Source of the DNA: Mikania micrantha | Lineage: Eukaryota > Streptophyta > Magnoliopsida > Asterales > Asteraceae | Length of the DNA stretch: 64,000 bases | Reading direction: 5' to 3' | Assembly: GCA_009363875.1 (NCBI GenBank) | Contig: CM018680.1 | Coordinates: 62,841,279-62,905,278, forward strand | In this document: one piece after another, positions 21,931-32,377 of the stretch | Position numbering within the stretch: the stretch's first letter is position 1 | How the letters are laid out: every line of letters starts with the position of its first letter | Notes under the pieces: model-generated | Databases searched by the model: none | What the model was told of the DNA's origin: nothing | What the model saw: the letters and a program-made list of their open reading frames with translations, nothing else | Made by a program: the position numbers and the translations under genes

Positions 21931-23661
21931 TTTCTTAATGACGAAGGAATCTTCGTCTATAAATAGATGAATGTCGATGATCAAATTTTCATTTTTCTTA
22001 AGTAACAAAACTCTGTCAAAATACTCTCCTAAAATCCTTGAGCGGGTACGGTAGTTACTAGAATTTCGTTCAAAGATTGTTAAGCGAGCATTGGTACGAG
22101 CTACTTTGAGGTAACCACCTATTATACTCTTATTTTTAAAATAATTATTTAATTAGTATGGTCGAGATATTGTTTGTTTAAAACCTCACTAATATTATGC
22201 GTGGAGGCAATTTTTAATATTTTTGTAAAACACGGAGTATGCAGAGATGCTGCCCAAATATTTTATAAAAATATATTTATAAGACGAGGTTCTGTCCAAT
22301 TTAAAACTCTAAAATAAAGTTTTATAAGCCGAAATACTGCCCAAATATTTTTAAGAAAAACCGAAAAGCATAAGCCGTCATGCTGTCCAATTAAAGACTC
22401 GAGTCAATACCTGAAAATATAAAGATACGTTAAGTAATCCCATTAGGGTACTGATGTTATTAGGAAATTGGCGGTTACGTAAGATAAGAATTGAGGAGCC
22501 AAAATTGTACGATAGAAGCGTAGATCAGGTGAGTTCTTTGTTGCCCTATTTTAATTGTTTTATCATTTTGGGCTGATATGCATGTTATAAAAGTTATTTT
22601 ATGAAAATGATTGTTTTAACTAACTACGGTCGGATAAAAGAATATGTTACAGTAAAGAACGTTGTATGCCTATTATAAAGTTATTGTATGAAAGTGATTT
22701 CAACCTGATTGTGATCAGATAAGAAATGTTTTCAGGCAATGAATGTTTTAAAGGAAATAGTGTTTTAAGTCTCAACTGTGGTTGAGAAGGAAATGATTTT
22801 TTTTTTAAAAGACATCGACCGAGGTCGAGAAGGAAATGTGATATTGAAGTCCCGGCTGCAGTTGGGCAAAACTGTAGCACTGCGGTGCTAGGAAATGTTT
22901 ACGATTATGATGGTTTAAACTATTTAAACCATGTTATGTATGAATGAAGTATATAACGAAGTCTTGTACCGGTATGAGCCGTCAACTTCGGTTGAAGGTT
23001 GAGAAAGTCCTGTAAAAGAACAGGCCTGTCGACTATGTGTCGCCAGTTGAGGAAGTCTTATACATGTATGAGTCTGTCAACTTCGGGTTGTCAGTTGAGG
23101 TGTCTTGTATTTATACAAGCCTGTCGACTTCGGGTCGTCAGTTGAGGTGTCTTGTGCTGCACAAGCCTGTTGACTTCAGGTCAACAGTTGAGGCTAATGT
23201 TTTATGTATAGTATGATAGATGTTATGATGACAGGTATGTTATACCTGTGAATTATGCTATGTTATATAAAGTTTTGAGACTGTTGACTTAGGTCAACAG
23301 TGAATGTTGAGGTTTTATGTATTTTAAATAATATACTTTTGTGAAAAGTTAACTTAGAACTCACCAGCGAAAGCTGACTTGTTTTAGCATGCATATCAGG
23401 TTGAATGATATTGATAAAGAATATCAGGAAGGCTCGAGGCATACCCTGAAGACTACCCTGGCATAAACTGGCATAACTTGGCATAATTTGGCTATGTATA
23501 AAACTATAAAGTGTGGGCTATGTTTAACGTTTGTATAATATGTGTGAAATGTTTTAGGTAATCACCAGAAATTCCGCTGCCATAGTAATGTAAATTTGGT
23601 TTAATGACTGGTAGTTTGTTGTTTACCAACTGAGGGGACTCCCGGGATTCGGGGCCTCTCA
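21317..23661 (+). repeat. 3' LTR of the chromovirus
   Basis: 2345 bp, TGTAACAACC to GGCCTCTCA. Relative to the 5' LTR it has about 12 more bases in the (AT)n run (from about 21864), two fewer bases in AATATATTTATAAG, one more T in the poly-T near 22797, and two substitutions (GGTACTGATG near 22449 and ATGAGTCTGTC near 23070). Confidence 0.96.
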
Positions 23662-24495
23662 AAATCCCTTGCATAAACATTCTTCCTTCAAATGTGAGGG
23701 TATAGGGTTAGTCTCAATCATTTCCCTATATTGTGCCATATGTTCTTGAGAATCGGTGGTTCCATCATACAACTTTATGGTTGGAGTTAGGAATCTTTGT
23801 GATCTCAACATCACATATTTGTAAAGCAAATCTAGATATCCTGTGGGTAGTCACATGAACTTCAGGGATAGGATTCACCACTCCTCGGACACTTGAGATC
23901 ATATCCCTGAGTTTCTGTATCTCCTTAGCCACTTGAAGAGTTATTCATGCTTCCTGCGAAAAACCAAAGTTAGTGGTATCAATAGGAGAATAATTGTAAG
24001 TGTTACCAGTAATAGGAGTTAGACAAGAAGTTTCTGTGATATTGATATTATCTCAAGATATCCTCAAGCCTTGGGATCCTGAAGGATCCCCGAGACTAGT
24101 CTACATAGGAATAAGTCTCCAGAATGATTCCCGAACATCCCTGGTGTCCCGAAATTCAGGATCCTTGGATCCAACGGAGTAGAAGTTTCGATCTGCTTAT
24201 TCTTTTTAGTCCTCAATATTTCCATTTTCCTGAGAAGCCTTTGATTTATTCTTTGTTGACCCCACATCTGTTGCTGAACCTGTTGAAACATACTCAAAAT
24301 ATCATTGTTAGAAAAAAGTACGTAAGCAGTAGTGGTTATCCTTGTTGATGGAACACTCTCGGCCACAAATGTGGTCTATTTTCCAGAACTTTCAGGCTTC
24401 TTATGGGAGAAAACAGGAATTTGAGAGGTTACATTAGTAGTAGTAGCAACAGAAATAATAGGTAATGAAAAAGTTGATCTCAGTTATGAAGCCAT
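23662..24495 (-). pseudogene. Gag of a Tat-type element, proximal part
   Basis: The minus-strand start near 24495 (MAS) is soon interrupted by in-frame stops. The open part at 24064-24366 reads SMFQQVQQQMWGQQRINQRL, followed downstream by a TIKLYDGTTDSQEHMAQYRE gag signature near 23750. At 23662 the frame runs to the chromovirus boundary and resumes at 14047. It lies directly behind a PBS and LTR, as expected for gag. Confidence 0.75.
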
Positions 24496-24561
24496 TTTTC
24501 ACTATAATTGTTGAGAAAACGCCTTTAAACAAAGTTTTTGTTATAAAAAACACAAGTTTGC

Positions 24562-24579
24562 CCCATGGTGAGCGTCAAA
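24562..24579 (-). promoter_or_regulatory. Mutated primer-binding site of the second Tat-type element
   Basis: On the minus strand TTTGACGCTCACCATGGGG follows the LTR end. It resembles the tRNA-Asp-type site TGGCGCC of Tat elements, with changes that look like transitions at CG or CNG sites. Confidence 0.5.
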
Positions 24580-24580
24580 T

Positions 24581-25593
24581 TGTTTTGGGTAAATATTAAC
24601 AAGACTAATTTTTAGCAAAACCGAATTAGTTAAGTGGGGTTTTGTGTTTTATAATCAAGAAAATCAGTTTATAATCAAAATTCGATAAAACTATCCCCAT
24701 GGATCTCTAGGGATATTTCAGAATATGAAATGAAATAAGCAGTTTACACATGAGATATATACGAGGAAAAACCTTAATCCCTTATGATTGTCGGCATAAA
24801 ATCTCGGTGGGTGACAATCGGCACTCTGCCTTGTTCTTATTAATATAACAAAGTAAAAGTACAAAGAAAGAGCACAAATGATTTCTAAGTGTTACTGAGC
24901 TTCTCAAAGTGCTGTGAATACGATTATAAGTAAAGAAAAGTAATCAAATGTGTGTCAAATGTGTTCCTAGATTGATCGTTTGCCTCAATTTATAACATAA
25001 AAGAAATGCAACGGTTTAATAATTTGTTCCACATTTTCCGCTCTACTCATGGTCATGCGCAAACTTCTTCCACATGGTCATTGATATCTTTATCACTTGG
25101 TCCATGTTCTTCTCCAATATCCAGCAAAATAGGGATTCTAGTTTTCTTTTACGTGTTGACTTTATTCAAAAATTAAGAGCACATGTCGATATAATAAATA
25201 ACAGTTAACATTTATAATCATTACTTATTAAATAAGTCGTTAGTTTAGGTAAGTTATTATATGCAAATATCCCTACATATCCGAAATTATTCTTTAGAGA
25301 TAGGGGCTACTTTCTTGTGGTAGTCATTGCGAATGAGCAAGTAGGGGGCGGCAACTAAAGAGGTAGCGAGACTGACTGCAATTGCAGGAATAGGTTTACT
25401 TTCTTTCATTTTGGTTATGGGAAGTGAAAGTTCTTTCGTTTAGTACGAGATCGCTTCACACCTCGCGGTGCTTACACCTCGCGGTGCTTACACCTCGCGG
25501 TGCTTACACCTCTCGCCTATTGAAGTTCTGTTCAAAAACCTCGTCCATTCTGAAATATTATTAATTATTAAGTTAAAATTTGCAGGCACAACA
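24581..25593 (-). repeat. LTR (minus orientation) of a Tat-type element
   Basis: 1013 bp; on the minus strand it begins TGTTGTGCCTGC and ends ACCCAAAACA. Its left side has a PBS and gag. Its right side has a PPT-like AATTTAGGGGCAAT and an antisense-ORF start, so it is bounded on both sides by element interior. The distal 300 bp match, in inverted orientation, the LTR at 31691-32377. A TATA box (TTATAAATTG on the minus strand) lies near 24990. Confidence 0.75.
25459..25506. repeat. Three tandem copies of a 16-bp GC-rich unit
   Basis: CACCTCGCGGTGCTTA is repeated three times without change inside the U3 of the LTR, with a degenerate fourth start (CACCTCTCGCC). Each unit contains the palindrome-like CACCTCGCGGTG. 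Confidence 0.9.
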
Positions 25594-25868
25594 ATTGCCC
25601 CTAAATTCTTACTATATGTAATCCTTTTACAGTTGTAAGAATTTAGAATAATTGATCTTTTTACGCTCTTTATATTAAAATTCAAATTTTAAATGCTGAT
25701 TTGAACGTCGATGTGACGGTTATTAACCGTAGCAGTTTCTCAAGTATTCTTAGCCGTTTGCTTAGTATATAATGATCACATCTCTCTTTCAAATGTCATC
25801 TTCTTCATCAAGCATGCGGTAAATTTTCTTACTCTTATTCTCTCTCAGTTTTTTCTATTTTCACAAAA

Positions 25869-26090
25869 ATGTCTCTCCTCCTCCTCCTCTGATTCCGATT
25901 CTTCGAAAATTGATTTCACGAACCAAAACATTTTAGATTTTAACAGTCAAAACACGTGTATTCACAGATGATCGTATTGAGTTGATGCGTATTTCCAGGG
26001 TTTTCCCCGAAGAAACGATTTTTCATGGTTTTTCTAACCGGCTTTGTCGCCAGAATATTGGGCTTGTCCCAAACTCTCTTGTTTCTTGAA
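25869..26090 (+). pseudogene. Start of an antisense extra ORF next to the minus-oriented LTR
   Basis: The ATG near 25869 is followed within a few codons by a frame change, then SSSSSDSDSSKIDF and NQNILDFNSQNT, a stop, and further on FPEETIFHGF in another frame. This matches, block by block, the N-terminus of the minus-strand ORF at 31254-31525 (SSSSSYSDEFHNQNT and FPEEAIFRRF). Each runs away from its own LTR, as antisense extra ORFs of Tat elements do. It is disrupted by stops and cannot be followed with confidence past about 26090. Confidence 0.6.
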
Positions 26091-27120
26091 TATTTTCAAG
26101 AAACTATGTTCAAGAAGTATTTCATGATATAGCATCTACTTACAGCATACATAAGGATATTGAAGTATGTAACTATTATATTATCCTAACAGTGATAAAG
26201 AAAGCTCAGAAATAAAGTCTACTATTTCAAGGAATTGGTATTTATTTCTTAACCCTTCTAATATTTTATAACAGTCTTTATATCTGATCAGGAATATGCT
26301 ATTATGAAATTAGAAAATATACATTGTAAATATTTTTACTTGGAAATATTTAATCCTCTAACAAAATCTTATGTAATTAACATACATACATACATACAGA
26401 CATACAGACATACATATTTATATATACATATATATATATATATATTGAATATTTCTTATTATAGAAAAATATCAACCAAATAATGAATGATAGTAATATC
26501 CTTAATCACTACTATAACTAAAATCATGATCAATTTAAACCAAATATAATCGAAACTTTTCTTAGTTACTTTTTGTTTAAAAGATATTTATTAACAGAGA
26601 ATATTCTGAAATTCATTAAGAGGAATAATAAAAATATCTAAAAACATATGTATTTAACATATTGTCAATTAATGTTAATATATTACTATTCAAACCATAA
26701 GTAACACTAATCCTTATGAAATTACAAAAGAATCTAACATATTATATAAATCAGAAGATATTCAAAATATTAATAAGAATATTTTAAAATATTCAAAGGA
26801 TATTTCAAAAGCAAGAAGAATCAATACAGCTAAAGATATAACGCCGGGATAACATACCAAAATATTAGTTGCCATAAGCATTTAAAATCTAATAAATTGG
26901 GTTTCGTCATGAAACTCATGGTCCCTCCATCCAATATATTAACATTGTTAGTTAACCTACTAAGGATATTTAGGCTTCGCCATAAAACTCATCGTCCCTT
27001 CACATCAATATCCTGAAATGTCCAAAAATTTTTTGCCCCTACATATGAGGACTTTCATCGAAACATTGTTTCAAACATATAAAATATCAGCAAAGAACCA
27101 CAAACATGATGTGCTCGGAA
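26091..27120. other. AT-rich remnant, no supported gene
   Basis: Noncoding, with a CATA microsatellite and TA run at about 26385-26445. Somewhere here, probably 26800-27000, the plus-directed and minus-directed antisense-ORF remnants meet; no clean junction was visible. Confidence 0.45.
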
Positions 27121-28009
27121 CTAATCAACTCTATCATCATCGTCCATCGAAACTTCACATGTGCCTGCTCCAATATCCTCGCCCGCCTTGGTCATCTCCA
27201 CCACACTAGCCGTCTTTTCCACCACTGCATCAGAAGTCTCCGCAGCATCCCCAATCAGATTGATCAGGATCTTGGCCCATTTTGAGAGCTCCTTCACCCA
27301 CAGATCTGTTCCCTCCTTCTTAGCCTTCTCTGCCACCTGAATTTGAGCCCTGAGAATAGCAATGGTAGCAGACTTCTTAGTGCCTTCCACAATATATTTG
27401 ATCTTTAGTTTGTGGGCGGCCTCAGTATTCTTGACCTGATTCTTCAAATTTTGGGCCTCCTTCTCAAAATGACTGGCCTTAGCAGCGACAATCTTCTTCT
27501 GATCCTCATGGTCTTTAATCTACTTGTGCAAAACTTCTTTGTCAGAAGCAACCTTGAGGATATTCTGCAAAAATAGGAATACATTAGGACATTACGGAAA
27601 CAAGACAATGGTATCCTGAACCCTACCTTTTGCAGGAGATCAAAAACTGGTAGATCGGGGACATCTTATAGATTGATTGGATCGGTACCCTTGCGCTTCT
27701 TAGAAACCTTGGAAGAGCGGGTTTGCATGATCCTAGCCTTGGGAGCAACAAGGCTAGCTTTTTTCCTCTTGATATGGAGAAAACAACTAAGGTCCTCAAG
27801 ATCGAATGCAGATTCTAAATGATAAACAAAATAAATCAATCTTATGAATAAATATTAATAAATATATGAGGCATGAAACCAGAAGTCATTTGAGTGTAAG
27901 AATGCTTGGAGGAGATGCTCTGATTTGGGAATATATTGGGGATATCGACCTGCACGGAAATACCGAGCTTCCTATCTCTTCTATACGTCTGTGGTTTGAG
28001 TTCCATACA

Positions 28010-30850
28010 GTTCACATGACAGTTCATGCAACATGAGTCATGTTACAGTGAGGTAACTTACTGAATAGAAACATGCATATATGAATTAACCTGATACTGA
28101 ACATGTAATCTCAACTAACAACATGAATATAAAGTCACTAAACATGCACCACAATAACACCTCAAACGTCTCATGCCACAAATATCACATGCTTGGACAT
28201 GCACTTTGAAAAGGGTTTGGTAATGAATCCTCAAGTTTTAGAAACTGAAACACTAAAAAAGGGAGTATGAAGACTCACAGATTAATAATAATCTGATAAC
28301 CATCTTGCTCCAAGCTGCAGCTAAATACATAAGGTTGTCCGGTTCTAATATGAGCCTATTAGGAGTGCTTTTCTATTAAATATATTATTTATATTTTAAA
28401 ACATATTGTAAAGACTAATAAAGGCTGATGCTCACCAAACTTCTTGTTTGTCTAAGTATAGGAGTCTCTTTGAATAAACACCTTCGGAAGGAAGAAGTGA
28501 TTCTTCGGAAGCAACATTGCTTCCGAAGGATAACTGGTTCCTGCCGAAGGTTGTACAAGACAACTGCTTCCGAGGAATCTTCTTATGCACTAAAGACAAA
28601 GACTTCCGAGGTTTATCCTCTGACAAAGACTGTAGCAGCTTACTCTCATAGTACAAAAGGTACTGACACAAGACATGCTGGTCTGAGTAAAGACAAAGAC
28701 AACATGTAATGAGTCAGATAAAGCGCCTTACCTCTCCCATGCTGCATTAAATGCAAAAGATCATCTGAAGCCTTGAAGATCAACAACATTAAATGTCTTT
28801 TGTGTTTAATAGTCCTTTGTAAAGTCAATATCTATTAATGTAATGATCATGACTGAGTGTCTTAGCCTGTTAAGACACTCAACATACTAGAATAAGCTTT
28901 ACTTTATGTACTTGTCTAGTATACCCAACTTGTATTCCTAAGTGTATACGGTTGTAGCCTCGGCTATATAACCTCCCAATGTATTGTTGCTTGAAGAGTG
29001 CTTGCTTGTATACTTCCACTTTGAGAGAAATATATCCTTGAGCTTGAATTATTCTTGTGTTCTTAATATTGCTCAAAGATTATTATTGTGTCACTTTGAG
29101 TGAAATTGTGAGATCATTCTAACAGAACATTCCGCATCTGTTAGAATTAAGTAAGAAATACTTGTGAAGTGTTGTTTAGAGATAACAACCCGATCCTACA
29201 CATATAAATAATAATAATAATAGAAATATAAGTATTTCCAATGCCAATAGTTTTAGACAATTGGGTATTACAATGGCTTATAGGACTGAGGTTCTGTATA
29301 CTTGTTTTGGATAGAGTCTCTACTTATAAAAGTGAGGTTTTTAGGTTTTAAGTCGGGCAGAACCTTGACTTATAATTCTCCAGTTTCCTGAAAAAAATTG
29401 GACAGAATCTCTACTTATAATTATTTGTTTCTCAAAAACTAGTCGGGCATAACCTCAACATGTTTTTGATTAAATACAAACAATTAAACATAATTCTATT
29501 ATATTATAATAATAACAAGATCTAAAACAAGTATTATAACGAATTGAAATGATATGAAACGATATTTTTACCTCACAGAAGTTTGGCAACACCTTGCGTG
29601 TAAGGTCAGGATTTGAGGGTTGTAAGGTCAATTTTCGTAACCAATGTCGAAATCTGGTGGCCTGCTGGATATAGGCGGATTCCGGTTTTGGGGCTTACCG
29701 CCTAGTCCCAGCGTTTGGTTTGGGGCATAGTGCCTAGTCTAGGGCACATAGCCTTGCCCCAACGTTTGGTTCGGGTCGTAGCATCTGGAAGCAGCATGTT
29801 GCATGTGCGCCACATGTTGACACGTGGCGACACATGGCATGTCCTGGTGACATGTGGATGCTGACTCACCTCTAATGTTGACACGTGGCACTCTCCAATG
29901 GGGTTTTGCCACGTGTCTCATGACGTGTCGTGTTCGAATGCGATGGTTTCTTGTTTTCGCGATAACTTGAGTATACGAACTTCGTTTTACGTGCGGTTTT
30001 CGGCTACGTACACGATTTTTTGAGACCTTTCCAATGGTTATAATTTCAAAACCTGAAGTGCTCAAAATATTTAATCTCTTATTTAACGCTATATTCAATT
30101 CAGTGTATTTTGAAATTGAAGCCTCGTTTCGTGATTTCGCTTACACTCATTCTCTGTATTTCCGAGTTATGATTCCAGACATGAAATCGGTTAGTCAGCT
30201 ATTTGAATAAGCATTAGGTTATGGATGTTTCTTTGCGATCTACTAACATCATATTTCTGAGTAACTACAAGTCATGAACTGATATGATATGATATGTTTT
30301 GTATAACATGTGCCCTTAAATTATCAAGGCTCTAGATACTCCTTGATAATAGGTACAAGTCAAAGTCCAAGTCATGTGTTACTACCCAATGATATGATAT
30401 TTTTCATCTTTCTGGCATATATGTATCAATGAATGCGGATATTATGATTCACGAGTTTTAGTATGATATTATATGAACATTTTTTTTGTAAAGACAAGTA
30501 ATCACATTGTATAGCCAATCTAGCCACATTGCCCGATTCTGTTTGCCTTACAATCGTGATAAAAGACAGTCATCATGACGTGAATGTCATAATGTATAAC
30601 CAATCTAGCCACATTTCCTGATTCAGCTTGTTATACAACATGATTAGTTTGTTTTGAGTCAGAAATACACCTTTCATGAAAAGTTTTTGAGTTCATGGTG
30701 AATACACACATACATACTCATACACGTATATAGCCAAAATGGATTTAGACGGATTGTCACACAACGCTTGAATTTTCTAATCAGTATCCCTGCTTTCAGC
30801 GATCACATATTCAAACTTAGGTGCTGAGAACATAAATCAGTAACAAATTT
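28010..30850 (-). repeat. Decayed chromovirus-like LTR (minus orientation)
   Basis: On the minus strand the stretch 29281-29480 contains at least three units of the type TATAAGnnnAGnnTCTGnCCnA. These are the same tandem motif as in the chromovirus LTR at 14950-15110, in the same order relative to transcription. A GTGAGTCTTCATAC segment (minus, about 28270) resembles the post-promoter leader of such LTRs. Both approximate ends fall inside the antisense ORF. Exact termini and TSD were not found, so this could be a solo LTR or a truncated piece. Confidence 0.45.
28407..29200 (+). mobile_element. Solo LTR of the copia family, TSD CATAT
   Basis: 794 bp, TGTAAAGACTAATAAAGG to CGATCCTACA, flanked by CATAT at 28402-28406 and 29201-29205. 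It is clearly homologous to the LTRs of the copia element at 40001-52049 but carries one copy, not two, of a 36-bp block and shows scattered substitutions. It is therefore older than the other three copies. No internal sequence, so it arose by LTR-LTR recombination. Confidence 0.95.
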
Positions 30851-31673
30851 TAAATAATAAACTCAAAAGAAACCTAAAAAATCGTACCATTTAACAAACA
30901 ATTAACAGAAAGGAGTTTCCCTCCCGGAACAGAACTTCTTCTAACGAAAAAGAATTTATTCCAACACTGTTCCTCGTTCATAGTTATCTTAGGAACTAGT
31001 ACGGGAGCCTTGCTTCTACTTTGAAGTAGAAAACGATAATAACCATGAGTGCGAAGTTGGAAAACATGGGAAACTTCAGGGACTCCTATTTTGAGACCAT
31101 ACCTTTGGTTCAACTTATGAAGGGTGGCAAGGAATCACCAACCCATCGGTATAATTGGGGATAACGGAGAAGAGTAACTCAAAAAAACTCAGAAATCACG
31201 GGAGGGAAAGGGTAAAACAAACCTAGAGAAAATGGGTATTTCGGGAAGCAGACCTATGAACTGGTACTATGATCTGGCTTAAGGGTGTTATCAAAACGAC
31301 GGAAGATAGCTTCTTCAGGAAAGGCATGGGATAATGGCATCGAATCGATGTGATCATCGTCTAAAACACATATATTCTGCTCTGTATAAGGCAGAGTATT
31401 CTGGTTATGGAACTCGTCGGAATAAGAAGAAGATGATGAATTTGACATTTGCAAAATCAAAAAGAAAACAAAATAAGAAGATCGGAAACTTACCAGAGAA
31501 TGATCAAATGACTGAATTATGATTTGAAAGGGAAGACATGTGATCGTTTTATCCTGCAAAAAATCGCCACTCTCGATAACCGCTCATCAATTCGTAACCG
31601 TCCGATGAATAAAACTATAATCAATTTCAAATAATTGAAATTCAAATTTTTACAACTGTAATCCACCAACCGT

Positions 31674-31690
31674 AAAAATTGGGGGTCAAT
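31674..31690 (+). promoter_or_regulatory. Polypurine tract before the plus-oriented Tat-type LTR
   Basis: AAAAATTGGGGGTCAAT immediately precedes the LTR start at 31691. It parallels AATTTAGGGGCAAT on the minus strand next to the LTR at 25593. Confidence 0.6.
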
Positions 31691-32377
31691 TGTTGTGCAG
31701 CGAAAATTACCCAGAATATTTCAAGATCAGAGATAGTTAGAGATATTTAGAGATATATTTACAACTGATTAATATCTCTATTTATTCCTAATTTAAATGA
31801 CGAGATTGTAGGTTTACTGGTCAACAACTTACCAAGTTGTAATCACGAGATAAGCAACAAACATTTCAAAAAAGCGAACAAACTAAGGAAGCCTTGATGG
31901 CTCAACGCGACTAAATTTGAACAGGTCGTCCACAAATGGAAAGATTCTGAAATAACCGTAACGGCTACTATGGTCGTTCTTTGTAATTTTGTAGTATAAA
32001 TTTCGAGGCATTAATCGATATTAGGGACACAACACACATTGCACCTATACAAGACTACATACACTTCTAGCATCAATCATATTGCGCTCTTTCTTTGTAT
32101 TTTTGTTAAATTCATACTAATAAACTAGGCAGAATGAAAATTGTCACCTCTCAAGGTTTTATGCCGGCAATCCTAAGGAATAACGGGTTTTTCCTCATCT
32201 AAATCTCGTGTATTTGGCTATTTTTCTATTTAATATCCTCAAATATCCCTATGAATCCTTAGGAATATTTCTATTGCAAGTTACACATAATTGATATTTT
32301 TGATTGTAACACGTAATACCCCACTTTTTTAATTCGATTTTTCTAAAAATTATACTTGTTAATTTTGACCCGAAACA
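31691..32377 (+). repeat. 3' LTR of a plus-strand Tat-type element
   Basis: About 687 bp, TGTTGTGCAG to GACCCGAAACA, with a TATA box (GTATAAATT, about 31991). From about 32080 to the end it aligns, as reverse complement, with 24581-24880. No PBS follows on the right, so it is the outer LTR, and the right flank is host DNA or an older repeat. Confidence 0.75.

Larger units (their letters stand above)
14048..23661 (+). mobile_element. Complete young Ty3/gypsy chromovirus, TSD AAATC
   Basis: The element has a 5' LTR (14048-16381), initiator-Met PBS, a gag-pol ORF with chromodomain, a PPT and a 3' LTR (21317-23661). A perfect 5-bp TSD AAATC lies at 14043-14047 and 23662-23666. The two LTRs differ by about two substitutions outside length changes in a TA run, a TA dinucleotide and a T run. 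That indicates very recent insertion; at the often-used plant rate of 1.3e-8 per site per year it is of the order of tens of thousands of years. The long LTRs and chromodomain suggest the Tekay/Del branch. It is inserted into the gag of an older minus-strand element. Confidence 0.97.
27121..31559 (-). pseudogene. Antisense extra ORF of a plus-strand Tat-type element, interrupted by insertions
   Basis: From right to left: 31254-31559 has the N-terminus (from MSNSSSSSYSDEF; the upstream part of the open frame is leader) and FPEEAIFRRFDNTL. 30874-31113 has FQLRTHGYYRFLLQ and CWNKFFFVRRSSVP, similar to the core of 'putative gypsy type transposon' proteins. 27842-28027 is a short open piece. 27121-27447 is a Lys/Glu/Ala-rich, coiled-coil-like segment (EKAKKEGTDLWVKELSKWAK). 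Between the pieces lie a decayed LTR (about 28010-30850) and within it a copia solo LTR (28407-29200). Exon/intron borders are probable but not resolved. The order matches the intact-looking remnant at 4311-6300. Function unknown; non-functional here. Confidence 0.55.

Noticed and set aside
29739..30098. 119-aa minus-strand ORF as a host gene
   Set aside because: His/Arg/Thr-rich reading through CACGTGT-type repeats inside a decayed LTR; no domain.
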